The position numbers were made by a program, and so were the translations under genes. A model generated the notes under the pieces. That model made no database searches, was not told the DNA's origin, and worked only from the letters and a program-made list of their open reading frames with translations. Shown here piece after piece: positions 1-11,150 of a stretch of 64,000 nt of DNA (positions are counted from its first letter, which is position 1; every line of letters begins with the position of its first letter). This DNA is from Bostrychus sinensis (taxonomy: Eukaryota; Chordata; Actinopteri; Gobiiformes; Eleotridae), in the NCBI GenBank assembly GCA_020698575.1, contig CM036248.1:20757729-20821728 (forward strand), in the 5' to 3' direction.

Positions 1-1050
1 ACACAAAGTCAGAACACAGGTGTGAAATGCAAATGCTTATGCAGCAGCAGGAGCACATTTATATCCAGCCACTCTGTTTGACACTATAAATGTTTTCTGC
101 ATTCACAATCTTATCAAGTCAGCAATTGCCCAAAATACAGTTGCTTGTGTGTTTTCACTCACATACAATTTTCAACTACGATTGCTTTTTATGTCGGATA
201 CAATAAAGGAAATCTCTTTGACATTACCGCAAACAGATTGATTTAATCTGTTATTCGTTTTCAATAGGTCACTTGGGAGGAGGACATCCCACCAATCTTC
301 TTGTCAAATGCACCAATTTATATTTGAAAGTACTGCTATATTATTGATAACTGTGCTTTTTCCTGTACCACATTAGTCTAAGTATAAGGACAAGGTCAAT
401 GAGATTTTTTTCTAATGAGTTTTTAATTTCAGCAGTCAACAAATTTCCAATATGCTGTGCTCTTATTTTATCCTTGTCCAAATCAATATTGCAGAGAGGC
501 AATTATAGATATTATTTCAAGACATCCTGCGAGTGGACAGCAAATCCATGGGTCAGTTGTCAAAACAGTGTAAGGAATTACTTCCTTTGGAGGCGACACA
601 AGTGAAGTCTGGAGATCTTAAAGGCTTAAAAATAGAGATGGAGGTGTTTTTTTTTCTTCTAAGGTGCCCTTCCTTCCTCTCTGTTTGTTGTATCCGTTTT
701 ATTTGTATCTGTCTTTCGACCTCGCTGCTGAGTTGGCTAAAGGGGAGTTAACGAGGATAAGTGGACCACACATGGGCAAAATCGTTCAATAAAGAAGGCG
801 CCGGCAGATGTTAATCATTATGGATTTACAAGGATGGGGAGGAATACATAATCACACTTCACCTGGACCTACAACTTCACTTTTTTCTTTAATGCTAAGA
901 AATTGGTTGCTTTTGTGCTTTGGCTTTTTAACTGTATTAATCCCCAAGAAGGACTCATTCATTTAGACTGATTCAGTGATTTGATCCAGACTGTGCAGTA
1001 ACTTTCTTATTAATATGGCCTAGGTTTTACACAGGAGACTCTTGCTAATG
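1..1050. other. Unique AT-rich non-coding sequence
   Basis: No repeat family, RNA gene or convincing exon is visible here. Open frames are 68-72 codons with low-complexity composition and overlap each other, which fits chance. A short poly-T run lies near 647-656. Confidence 0.5.
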
Positions 1051-1052
1051 TA

Positions 1053-1115
1053 GCCCTTTCTATTTATCCAGGCTTAGGACCGGTGCAAAAATGACAATGG
1101 CTTGTGACTCCCTGT
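1053..1115 (+). repeat. Dispersed fish repeat B, 3' fragment
   Basis: The stretch holds the block TTTATCCAGGCTTAGGACCGG followed by a CTTGTGACT-type end. The same block recurs near 18,411, 30,733 and 53,716. In those copies it lies 3' of a GGATGCCCTTCCTGAC-type block, which is missing here, so this is a truncated plus-strand copy. I recognise the family as a common teleost interspersed repeat but cannot name it. Confidence 0.6.
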
Positions 1116-1200
1116 GAATGGATTCTCTAAACAAGTAGCTGATAATGATAAGGGCATAAACGTTTCCAATACAAAGTAGTGCCATAAAGAAACAGCTGTA

Positions 1201-1535
1201 GCAACCAGCAGAGGGCAGTAGGGTGCAGCTCAGTTGAACAGTGGGAAAAATGTTGTTTGTATGATGCCATTTTACTACAAAACTACAAAAAAAAAAAAAA
1301 AAAAAAAAAAAACCTACAAAAAAAATAACTGAGAAATCGGTGGAAACAGAGCTGTACATGTTTTTTTTTTTTTGATAAATGAATGAGAGCAGAATGGATG
1401 TTGACAGATTGTTGATTGCTCAGTGCTCCCTGAAGTTGGCAGGGGTTTGTGGAAGAAATGGAGATTTGTGGAACCAAGCGTTCTGAGGCCTCAGAAAGGC
1501 CGTGCTAGAGAATGCAGGATTACTCAAACAGGAGT
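1201..1535 (+). repeat. Dispersed repeat C, copy 1
   Basis: Three copies in the window share the same order of blocks: AGGGCAG, ATGCCATTT.ACTACAAAA, an A-rich tract, a poly-T tract, GAGAGCAGA.TGGATG, GATTGTTGATTG.TCAG, GGAGTTTGTGGAA and GAGGCCTCAGAAAGG. This copy has an A-run at about 1287-1311 and a T-run at about 1361-1373. The other copies are at 28,110-28,352 (minus strand) and 42,615-42,893 (plus). No inverted ends or transposase are visible. Overlapping short frames here are simple-sequence artefacts. Confidence 0.75.
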
Positions 1536-1539
1536 GAAT

Positions 1540-2815
1540 CAAACAACACACAACTCCAGGTATGTTTCTGATGAGGCAACAACATTACAACATGGTAGAA
1601 AGACACTACCAAACAATGCACTTTCAGTATCTTCTGCTGTATTTTGTGACTTTTTGCTCCAGTCTCGTTGCTAACACATTATAGAATACTATCAGTTCCA
1701 CAACCTTGGCTCATATTAATTTTTCCCATGGTTGGTTTTATATCCTTTTCTTTCACCCCTAACTCTTAACTCTCCCACATTAGGCTGCATACCAATCATT
1801 CCTGCTTTTAATGCCCCGCTGGGATTAGCAGGTACAATATTATGGAAGACATCTAGCACTGCGTGATGGCCAGGAAAGTATCCAAATTTCAATGTAGTAC
1901 AACAGTGGCGCCTATTAAAAGGCCAAAGCATATACAGTACATCTTGTAGAGCATTATGTCATCATCTTGTAACATTAGGCTGCGTTTAGGTGTGCATTTG
2001 CATATCATTATAGGCAGTAAATTTGGAGCTTTCTAACATAATTAACAGGAGACCATTGCTGATGTCAAACGGCAAAGTTTATCCATGTGAGGGCGGGGCT
2101 CGGGGATCAGAGAGGTCCAACCTTTTCCACAGTTGAGCTGCTCATTAAGTAACAAAACAGGTCATTGATTTTACAGCTTTGTCCAGAGATTTTATGGGAC
2201 ATAAGTGACTCTCATAAGATTTCACTATGCATCATTAAATCAGGGATGTAGATGATCCCCCAAACATTTCCCCTCTGTAATGAGAATGAGCCGGAGTCTT
2301 TAACACCAAGAGGTACACAGCAGAAAGGACTAGTCAAGGTCAGATGCTATTTTCCATCACTCCCTGCTGTGTGTGGATATTAACACAAGCATGCTGCAAA
2401 ATGGAGATGATGGATTTCTAAATGGTTCCAGAAAAAGGTGGTTCCTCAGTGCTGGTTAGTCCAGCAGCAATGTACAAGCTTTCTCCTTTTTTAAAATTAA
2501 TTTCATAATACATGAAAAAGCTTTTAAAGCAGTGCATAACTTAATGGGTGACCCTCTTATGAGACAGTTGCAGTGAAGTGCAAAATTGTTGCTTGATCCT
2601 TAAGAGTATGGGTAGACATGCAAATGGTGCCATCTGTCCACTTTAAATTTAATATCATAATATGGGAATAAAATTAGACTGTACATATCAATAACGTGGC
2701 CCATTTCAGTATTACATCCGTTTCCACATTTTCCTGTAGTGTTAGTACTGCCACCCTAAATTATTACCATATGTCATGACATCAGAATATTTTACATACA
2801 TCATATGGAGTCCTG
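1540..2815. other. Unique non-coding sequence
   Basis: There is no recognisable gene or repeat. The part at about 1980-2300 is less AT-rich and contains AT-hook and homeobox-like cores (for example CATAATTAACAGG), but nothing decisive. Confidence 0.4.
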
Positions 2816-3092
2816 GGGTGCAGGGTGGCAGAGTGGTTAGCATTTCTGAGGTTAGCGGTCATGGATTCAAGATCATGAGTTCAGTCCTCCCTGTATTACT
2901 GAGTTCACCAGCGACATGTTATGAAAATTGGTGAATCTAAAATTGCTCCAAATGAAGAGAGAGTAAATTGTTGTCTGTGCATGTTTCAACCAACTGGTCA
3001 TTGTCCAGGGTGAACCTTGTCTAAAGCCCATAGTTGCTGGTATAGACCAAGCAATGACCCCAACAAGAATAAATGGAAGACAATGAATGACT
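2816..3092 (+). repeat. tRNA-headed SINE-like repeat A, copy 1
   Basis: The head has the form GGTGGCAGAGTGGTTAGCA, which fits a pol III A box (TGGCnnAGTGG). A degenerate B box (GAGTTCAGTCC) lies about 45 bp downstream. The body has AATTG.TGAATCTAAAATTG, GTCCAGGGTGAACC and GCCCATAGTTGCTGG. The end is AGACAATGAATGA. Five further copies in the window share these blocks. The family matches a very abundant teleost element; it encodes no protein and would depend on LINE machinery. The copy is clearly diverged. Confidence 0.75.
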
Positions 3093-3094
3093 GT

Positions 3095-4234
3095 ATGAAT
3101 TTAGAAGGCGGTCTTTGCGCTTTTTTCTCCCATTGCTTTCTGTCCAGTTATACTTTGGAAACTGGGGCAGATGAACTGACCACAGGCCCTTCGAGAGGGA
3201 AATCTATCAAACTTATTGTTCCAGTGTGTACAAAAAGACAGATGTGGGTTGATTGCTGGTATTGTTAGAGGACATTTACTGTAATGAGGTGAAACATTGC
3301 ATGTAAGCCACACGGACGGCAGAAAGAGAGTGGATCACCTCCACCCTGGTGATCTCTGTAGTTGCTGACGTTGGAAACTTGGATATCTCTTTCAAGGGTA
3401 AATTATTTGCTGTCAGGTCCCCTTTGGTTTTGAAGGAGAGATGCAGTATCTTAATGATGTTATTCAATTTTCTCTACCATTTTACTGCAAACTGCAAAAC
3501 ACTGCATTTATAAGGAGCGGTGGAGTTCTTTCAGTAGTGCAATTCAAAAAATCATCAAATTACAAGTCAATCTACCCCTTGTGCCGGTCTCAAGCCCAGA
3601 TAAATTTGTTGTGTAAGAAAAGGGATGATTTTCTGTCATGACCCCAGAAGGTAAAAGCTGCAAGGGAAGAAGAAGCCATAATCACCACAATAAAACAAAA
3701 TAATCTGTTGAATTATTTCACTCTATGTCTATTAAATTTACTGTATATACATTGTATGTGCATTAACAAAAATGTATAACATATCTTCTAAGCTATTTAA
3801 TATTTACAATCGTAGGAATTACAAGGTCATGGATATAAGTCACAGGACCACAACTGGATTTCATAGCATGCCTTATTAATTAGGTGCTAACGGCTCTTTT
3901 TAGATGCACACCTTGAGAAAAGGCTGAGTGCAGTAAAACTTAATGACAGTAACCTATAACCACCTTTTATTGTGCATTCACTTCTTTACTGCCCGCTGCA
4001 TGAATATTGGGCATATCAAAAGTCCCTCATTCCAGGTCATTTTATGCATCTATAATTTTGTTTTTGAGCTCTCCTCTGAAGCGTTTTCTTTGACCGTACA
4101 TTTTCTAGGAGCAAGAAAAATCAAATCTCACTTGCTCTCTTGCAGCATCCCTGATGTATATGCAGTCAATGTAATTTGGGCGTAAACATTAAAATGAAAT
4201 AAATAAATTCATAATTTTAAATTTTGTTTACATT
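3095..4234. other. Unique non-coding sequence
   Basis: No coding exon is recognisable. The part at 3870-4190 contains TTAATTAGG and TGCATGAATATTGGGCAT-like blocks of balanced complexity. It could be a constrained regulatory segment, but only alignment could show that. Confidence 0.35.
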
Positions 4235-4628
4235 TACAGTTGCGTGCAAAAGTATGCATACCCCTTAGCATTTTTCCTTTATTGTTGCCTTATAACCTGG
4301 AATTGAAATGGATCATTAAGAAGTTTATGTCAGTCACTTTACATCACATGAAAACAACTATGAAAATGCTAAATATTTTTTAATGTGAAGCAAATAAGAA
4401 ATATTACAGAAAAGCAGAAAACTTGAGTGTGCAAAAGTATTCATACCCTCAAGTTAGTACTCTGTAGAACCACCTTTTGATGGACTTCCAGCTCCAACTT
4501 TTCTAGGATAAGTGTTTATGAGCTTGGTTCATAAAATCACTGGGATTTGTGTTCATTCTTCATCTAAAAACTGCTCAAGCTCCTTCCGGTTGGATGCATT
4601 GTGCTTCACTGTTTGAGCTGTTTTCTTA

Positions 4629-4739
4629 AAGAATTTTCCTGTATTTAATCCCATTCTTTATTCTTTCAGTTCTGAGCAGTTTCTCAGTACCTAACAATAA
4701 CAAATATCCCCACAGCAGGACACTGCCATCACCAGGCTT
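4629..4739 (-). pseudogene. Tc1 transposase remnant, catalytic-domain piece
   Basis: Minus-strand translation over 37 codons gives GDGSVLLWGY followed by GTEKLLRTERIKNG and YRKIL. This matches the GGGSVMVWGCF....G.L..I.G..N...Y..IL stretch of the Tc1-family DDE domain. It follows the N-terminal remnant after only a short gap, so roughly 100 residues of the catalytic domain, including the first two catalytic acidic positions, have been deleted. Confidence 0.82.
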
Positions 4740-4773
4740 CACTTTAGAGAGGGGGCACAGTCAGGTGCTAGGT

Positions 4774-4965
4774 TTATGCTAGTCTTCTGTCCACTCTTCC
4801 ACACAGCCCAGCTCTGTGGAGTGCATGGTTCAGAGTGGTCCTGTGGACAGATACAACAGTCTCTGCTGTGGAGCTCTGCAGCTCTTTCAGGGTCACCTTT
4901 GGTTTTTTTGTTGCCTCTCTGATGAATGCACTCCTTGCCTGGTTTGTGAGTTTTAGATGGTCCAC
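4774..4965 (-). pseudogene. Tc1 transposase remnant, N-terminal DNA-binding part
   Basis: Minus-strand translation gives a piece with KPKVTLKELQSS, VHRTTLNHALHRAGL and GRVDRR. This is the characteristic spacing of the second helix-turn-helix of the Tc1 transposase DNA-binding region, ending in the GR.ARR-like motif. The frame stops soon after, and the first DDE-region residues expected next are missing. It lies between the long inverted ends of the 4237-5355 element and is not functional. Confidence 0.88.
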
Positions 4966-5404
4966 TTTAGGCAGGTTTGGTGTGGTTCCTTATTTTTCAC
5001 AAGTTGTAATGATAAATTAAATGGTGTTTTGTGGCATATTGACAGTTGAATTGCAGTCAGGCCAACCTTATTTATGTCTGTGACTTCTGAGGGTGAGTAA
5101 CACCGGGTCTCATTTAGGGGCCTCTTTAAAAAGTATGAATACTTTTGCACACTCAAGGTTTCTGTTTTTCTGTCATTTTTTTTTTTTTTTTTTTTTTTGC
5201 TTCACAATAAAAAAAATATTTAGCATTTTCATAGTTGTGCTCATGTGATGTAAAGTGACTGACATAAACCTCTCAATGATCCATTTCAATTCCAGGTTGT
5301 AAGGCAACAATAAAGGAAAAATGCTAAGGGGTATGCATACTTTTGCACACAACTGTATGCTCACTCTAGATTTATTTCACATGTGTGTGTCCAGAAAGTC
5401 AAGG

Positions 5405-5405
5405 G

Positions 5406-5456
<51 letters not shown>

Positions 5457-5481
5457 GTTTTTTTATTATTATTATTATTAC
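5405..5481 (+). repeat. (ATT)n microsatellite
   Basis: A nearly pure ATT trinucleotide array (5406-5455) is followed by a T-run and a second ATT block (to 5481). An A-run lies at about 5488-5499. It begins about 50 bp outside the Tc1-like element. The tyrosine-rich open frame across it is a by-product. Confidence 0.95.
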
Positions 5482-5499
5482 TGGGGAAAAAAAAAAAAA

Positions 5500-7020
5500 C
5501 GATATGCAGGAGCAAGGATATATTTTGACAAAAATGTCAGATAGAACCCTATAATTCTAAGGGGACGACATACTGGTACCCATAGCTCTTTTATGAGTAC
5601 TTTATAGAGTACTCGGTAGATCCCCATCGAGGGAGGACCCAGTTTTTTTTCTAACAACCGCTACAGTTTAAAAAAAAAAAAAAAAAAAAAAAGTCTCCTT
5701 TCATACTTATTGCATGTTTTTGTAAATCTGCATATTTTCTGTAACACTTTTCCAAGATGAAGACAGTGGGCAGCTTTCTGTTATCAGCCAATCACACGCT
5801 CAGAAACTACCTGCTGCCAGAGCACCATCACTAAAACCCACCCAGATGATTTTGGCAAGCAATCTCATGAGAAAAACGGAAGACTGGAAAAAAGAATGCC
5901 ATAATATGATAACACGGAGATAGAGACTTGTCGCTGCAGTCACATGATCCTGCTTTGTTTGTGTTTGTGCTAAGTGTAATCGGCCCGCAGCGTTTGCCTG
6001 ATAATATAATGAGTTAAATTTATTGCGTGGTGACAATCATAATATAACTTAGGATAATATGCACATATGTGAAACTCGGTGTCCTCCCTTGATGGAGCTC
6101 TATATTTTCGATAACGAAAGCAGATAGATGGCTCACCGCCTACTTGAAAAAAGCTACACAGTTGTTGATAGTTATATTGTATGTAGCCAGTTTCATAGAA
6201 AAGTGTCCTGTAAATAATGGTATATATTGTAAGGTAAGATATTGTAGGCAGCAGAACCAATTTGATCAGAAAAAATGGCAGCACTATTACAGAACAGCAA
6301 AGTATCTACAGTGGAAATGTCTCTTACTATAGATTGTTTTGGGCAAGTGTCACAAAGTTGGGTCTGAGGTTGAGATGGACAATTAATATGCAAATATGTT
6401 GTAGAATATCAAGAAATGGGTTTTGAATGACTCAACATCTCTGTGGTATTGTCTAAAAAAGGCGATGCACTTTGTGACCTCATTAAATTTCTGTTGGGGT
6501 GACACTTACACAGAGACAGAAGTGAAAATGGATATGAAAATGATCAAGGAAGCAACATTCTGTCGAATTATCTTGGCAGCAGGAGGAATAAAATTGCATC
6601 TGTAAATAGGCTCAGGATGTGATGAAGTCCTCGCCCGGATACTGAGTGTGACCCAGAGGGGACATAAACCAGACGCAGAAATATTATTCAGCTTACAAGT
6701 CCTGTGGTACTATGGGTAACAAAGATATACAAGATATCTGCAAGAGTCACGTTTGCATGTAAAATACAGATTTTATAACACTCTGTTAACTTGTTTAATA
6801 CAGATCAAGTAACCTTTTACCATTTTAAGCAATGCAAAGAAAAAGACATATGAACACCATACAGAATCCTCTCTTTCCTTTCTATTTTACCTGGGTTTAA
6901 TAAGCTTTGGTCCAGGGAAGTTAAATGTAAAGAAGTAGCATCCAATCTATTGTTTCTGGTCTATTATGTGTGAAAAGTATTTTTTTTTTCTTTTGCATTT
7001 GTATAGAAAACATAATATAA
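5500..7020. other. Unique AT-rich non-coding sequence
   Basis: This stretch holds an A-run at about 5669-5691 and otherwise unique sequence. Open frames of up to 104 codons (5970-6284, minus) show no domain and contain cysteine- and tyrosine-rich translations of AT-rich DNA. I see no exon, RNA gene or repeat. Confidence 0.45.
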
Positions 7021-7029
7021 TATAATGCC

Positions 7030-7450
7030 TATTTTAAATGAAAATAAATGGTTAGCCAGCCTCCTCCAGCTCTCTTTATTATCCCCGTCAATTACTCTGA
7101 TTTGGGGCTGTGCTTGACGAGGTGTTTTCTTGTCTGAAGGGATTACATGTTTGGCTGGTGTTGCCACAGGCTACACTGGTGCGCTAGAGTCTCCGCAGAG
7201 CACTACTTCACTGGAAACTGCGAGATAGCATCTAAATGTTTGTGAGATCCATTGGCCACTGTTTAGGGCCCGCAATTACTTTTATTCTGTCAGGATTGTC
7301 ACTTGGGATGGGGCAGTGCATCAGCTCATTGTTGTCCCCCGGAGCAGTACAGGGCGCTCACAGATAGAGTTTTGCACTTCGGCAGCAGCCAGGCCTTTAG
7401 CTGTGGACTCTGGCTAATGTTACTTGGAGATGGAGCTGTTCAGAGTAAGA
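7030..7450. promoter_or_regulatory. Candidate conserved regulatory block
   Basis: Against its AT-rich surroundings this block is balanced in base composition and non-repetitive. It contains compact binding-site-like words: GTCAATTACTCTGATTTGG, CATTGGCCACTG, CCCGCAATTACTTTTATT and TCATTGTTGT. It has no sustained open frame. That profile resembles developmental enhancers in gene deserts. This is inference only, since no alignment was possible. Confidence 0.25.
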
Positions 7451-7688
7451 TTTATGATTTGTGACACTTGTGGTTTTAGATGTGTTTTTTTTTTTTTGTG
7501 TGTGTGTGTTTTTCACCCAATAAACCCCATGTCCTGCAACAGCAAGAAAATACAATCCAAAGTCTGTGGATCAGAATAACAAATCATTTTATTTCAGTAG
7601 TTTAATTTAAAATCTGAATGTGTATTGATATAGAATACAAAGAGTGAAATATTTTATATATATTTTAGTTATATTAATTTAATTGTGA

Positions 7689-7961
7689 TGATCAGGTAAC
7701 ATTATACAGATTCTAATTTTATGAGATACTGAATTTTGAATTATCTTTTCATCATTGTACCGTTAGGGAATGGGATATATTAGACACCAAGTGAATATTT
7801 TGTCAAAGTGCATGTTATAAGCAAGTGTAAGGATTTCAGTGAGTTTGACAAGGGCCAAATTATGATGGCTAGGCGACTGGGACAGATCTAAAACTGCAGC
7901 TCCTGTGGTGTGTTCCCAGTCTGCAGTGGGCTATCTATCAAAAGGTGTCCAAGGAAAGAAT
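7689..7961 (+). mobile_element. Tc1-like transposon fragment (second family), 5' end
   Basis: The fragment opens with GATCAGGTAACATTAT, close to the end seen at 24,266 (TATCAGGCATAACATTATGA). It then carries GGGAATGGGATATATTAGAC and a transposase start. The remembered fish Tc1-like consensus has the same order of blocks. The sequence loses similarity after about 7961, so it is 5' only. Confidence 0.75.
7826..7961 (+). pseudogene. Tc1-like transposase N-terminal fragment
   Basis: The plus frame from 7826 reads KDFSEFDKGQIMMARRLGQ and then meets a stop (TAA at 7889-7891). The next stretch continues as SKTAA..GCSRSA-type homology in shifted frames. F-D-K-G-Q-I..ARRLGQSIS is typical of the first helix-turn-helix of this Tc1 subfamily. 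The frame is broken by a stop and small deletions. Confidence 0.8.
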
Positions 7962-8797
7962 GCATGATTTTACTTTGAACTGAACTACAGAAAGTAGTGT
8001 AGTACTATATACCCATTAAATTCACATAGTCACTTCATCCATGTGCATCACCACCATCTGCTAATGAACTACTGCACACAATTACTAGGGGTGTTATGCC
8101 AACACTTGCACTGTCTGCCTCTGAACCTGTGTTTCAGTCAATTATATGTGTTTATCTGCTTGTCAGACACCACTGTGAACTGAATCCTTCATGTCTCTGT
8201 GTGTAAAATATATGTCTGAGTGCCACGCAGGTTCATCAAGGACAAGTATCCTCCCACACCAATGCTAATCAGATCCACTGCCTCTTCATAAAAATACGAC
8301 AGGTGCCAGAAACTCTGCAGTACAATTATTCAGTTGACTAGAGTGACTTATGGATTTGTCTTAGCCTCCCACACCAACCTCCACATAGCTCTCTCTTGAT
8401 TTAGTGGATTAACTACCATATCCCGCAAATGCAATGTTAATAATGTTATGTTCACCCTTTTCAAAGCTAAACCATTAAAGGCGAAAACACATTTAAATAA
8501 AATTAGATTTTATCTGCTAAAGGAGGCTAAATGAGTTGATGATCATAATGAATGAGGCCAATAAAAATATATGACTGTAAATAAAACTCACGGTCATTTG
8601 GTCATTTTGCTGGTGAAGGACGCATCCAAACCTAATCCCAACAAATGAAAGTAAGGGGAAAAAAGTCACGTTCTTTGTACATATTCATATTAAGCAACAG
8701 TAACTCAACTTCATCATTCAATCAAACATCAAATTGGCCTAATTAGATTAGATGTATTGCAAAAACTTCTTACTGTATTTCCTTCTGTGCATTTTCC
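7962..8797. other. Unique non-coding sequence
   Basis: No coding signal is visible. The stretch at 8440-8620 contains ATTAAAGG, GAGTTGATGATCATAATGAATGAGG and ACTCACGGTCATTTGGTCATTTTG words and could be constrained sequence. The rest shows nothing distinctive. Confidence 0.35.
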
Positions 8798-9190
8798 TGT
8801 TATTCTCTGACCTTTCACACTAAGTGCTACTTCCAAAATATTTGGCTTTCTAAGTACCAACATTAGTGGATTAACATTACCCTAAATCTTGACTGACCCA
8901 GGTCCAAACCAAAGGATAAAATAGAGATTAACACAGAAAAATGTATTACTACAGTGACTAAACCAGGTGTAAACCATGACTAAACCCAGACAAAACCAGT
9001 CTAAACCAGTACTAAACCTAACCTAGGATAATCCAAATCTAAATATCATTACTAGGTCAAAACTAAGGCTGAACACGGACTAATCCAGGGCTAAAAAAGA
9101 CTCAACTTGTAAGGACTAATCCAGTACCTAACCAGGTCTAAACCAGGACTTATTCATGACTAAACCAGGACTAAGCAGCCCTGCACTTTG
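8798..9190 (+). mobile_element. Decayed hAT-like element with 'ctaaaccagg' minisatellite
   Basis: The 5' part (TTTCACACTAAGTGCTACTTC and GGCTTTCTAAGTACCA) matches the start of the hAT-like element at 43,849 (TTTTCACTACAAGTAGTA and GCTTTCCAAGTACCAT). From about 8890 to 9180 it carries degenerate units of the same 11-bp ctaaaccagg(a/t) minisatellite. Neither terminal inverted repeat is intact here, so boundaries are approximate. Confidence 0.55.
8890..9180 (+). repeat. Degenerate 11-bp minisatellite (ctaaaccagg)
   Basis: Units such as CTAAACCAGGT, CTAAACCCAGA, CTAAACCAGTA and CTAATCCAGGG repeat with variable spacing of about 11-15 bp. The unit is the same as in the arrays at 32,630-33,420 and 63,412-64,000. 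It is heavily mutated. This is not a CRISPR array: there are no conserved repeats of 20 bp or more, nor unique spacers. Confidence 0.8.
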
Positions 9191-11150
9191 GACTTGAACT
9201 GCTGAAAACTCCTGCATACTTAGAGAAATATTAACATAGATAGATATTTTAGTTACAACAAAACAATATACATAAAGATAAAATACAATTGCAGACACAC
9301 ACAATGGATGATGTACATGTATTCAGTGAATGTCATCAGGACTTTGTAAAAAGCCAATAAAAATGATTTGTATTCACAATACAGTATTCAGTAATGATAT
9401 TGAATTTGTTTGAAAGAAAGAGAAGGACAGTTTGAAAAAAGGCAATGAAAAGAAGCAGATGAATTTGAACAATCCCTATGGGGAGACAAAAACACTTTAG
9501 TGACAAAGAACAGCGCTTAATCACAATACAAAAAACATCTATTTCATATAAAACGCATGTACCAGAAATCCAACGTTGTAACCATTTTTACAATTTTTTA
9601 TCAGACACATTCATATACACAGTGTATATACTGGACTCATAAAACTCATTAAGCTGCCTCTTCTTTCATATGGAATTTGGCCAAGAAATACAGGAAGGAG
9701 GACTTACCTGAGCTCAGTTCTGCTGCAGAGCACAGTACAAAATGTTTCTAATTTTGCCTGATTATTTAACAGTTAAACAATATTATGTTTAATGAAATTT
9801 CTAAGTCCTTTTAATTTTTTGTTTCAGTCTAGCAGTGCTTTGGGATCTGTGTTTGCCCTTGTTCCAAGAAGTGTTAATGAAACACATCAGGATTTACATC
9901 ATTTATATTTCTATATTTTTTGTGGTGGAAAAAAATCATCTCCTGCTCAGGCTTCACTATTCTTCTTTATTATCCTAAAATAGGCAAATGCATTGTTGGC
10001 CTCAAGCACGACCACTACACAAAATCCATCTGATGTGCACAGTAAGCTTTAAGTTAGTGAACACTTGTAAGAACAGCAGGTCAAACAGTGATCTAATAGG
10101 TGCACAATTAAAGCCACTAGTCTCTGCAGTTCAGTTATTCAATAGTTGTAGTGTTGACAGTAGTGTTTTCTAAACTTCAGACAGACACACATTCTAGTCT
10201 AGCCGTTGATAAAACAGCCTCCACATCTCATACATACAAAAACACTTGACTTGGTGATGACTTGGTTGTGTAAAGTATTAATACATTTAATGAATCAATA
10301 ATAGTTTAATGTGGACACGGCTGCTGTCAAATGTTGCTGCCCACTGCAGAATGTGTTTGTGAGTTTGCAGTTGTTTTGCCAATCCCTGACCACTGCTCCT
10401 CTGTTTCTCTGCTTGTATCGAGCACTCGCCACTTGTGCCACAGCAGAGAAGTAAAAGAGGAGACAGCACAGGGTTCTTGGGGAGTTGTAGTTGTTGTAGA
10501 AACATGACTTTAATGCTGCCTTTAAGGTCTGAAATACTGCACACCGTCTTTAGTTCACTCTAGAGTGTGGACTGTGTTTGAGTGTTCCATGTCATCAACA
10601 TACTGTTACCATAATGCCATTTGTTAGCTACCATCAGATACCTTTGGTCTGGTATCCCATTAACTTCATCATTTTAGATAATAATAATTAGAATATTGCG
10701 AACAAGTGAATTATTTCAGACGTTCAATTTGAAGTGAAACATATATAGATTCAGTGCACAGTTAAATATTTAAAGCATAAAGTTTTTTTTTATTTAATAT
10801 GTTGTGGTTTGGAGATAATGAAAACCTTAAATTTAGTTTTGAATATTACACACTATTACATGATAATGATAATCATCACTTCTTCGTTCCTTTGGCTTTT
10901 TTCGGCTTTGGCACACTGGCTCGTGACCCGTGCAGCTCTAAATCAACCTTACAAACTCAAAAGCAGGACTTTACCAATCTCATATTTCATAACACATTTG
11001 GCCACATTAGAATGGATTTCTAATGTTCCCGGTGCTTTCTTTGACTGAACCAGCCTCAGTGTGCCTGTGCCTCTAAGCTGAGTCATTATTTTTTTTTCTT
11101 TTAATTTCCTTTCTGCATTTCCACATTTCCTTTATCTGATGTGAATGCTA
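9190..11150. other. Unique non-coding sequence
   Basis: There is no recognisable repeat or gene. The region at 10,290-10,560 is less AT-rich but its 85-codon frame has no domain. The part at 10,620-11,050 is AT-rich. Confidence 0.4.

Larger units (their letters stand above)
4237..5355 (-). mobile_element. Tc1/mariner-like DNA transposon, internally deleted
   Basis: The element starts CAGTTGCGTGCAAAAGTATG and ends with the inverse, CATACTTTTGCACACAACTG. It is flanked by TA on both sides (4235-4236 and 5356-5357), the Tc1/mariner target duplication. The inverted ends are long. About 150 bp match closely, and a further inner block (AGTGTGCAAAAGTATTCATA at about 4425 and inverted near 5130-5155) extends the repeat to roughly 210 bp. 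The right arm carries a T-run (about 5177-5199) absent from the left. At about 1.12 kb it is shorter than autonomous Tc1 elements (about 1.6 kb). The interior holds only two transposase pieces on the minus strand, so it is non-autonomous. Confidence 0.92.

Noticed and set aside
2816..3092. tRNA gene from the A-box-like and B-box-like words
   Set aside because: No cloverleaf can be drawn with paired acceptor and anticodon stems, and six diverged copies with a long shared body show a SINE-like repeat.
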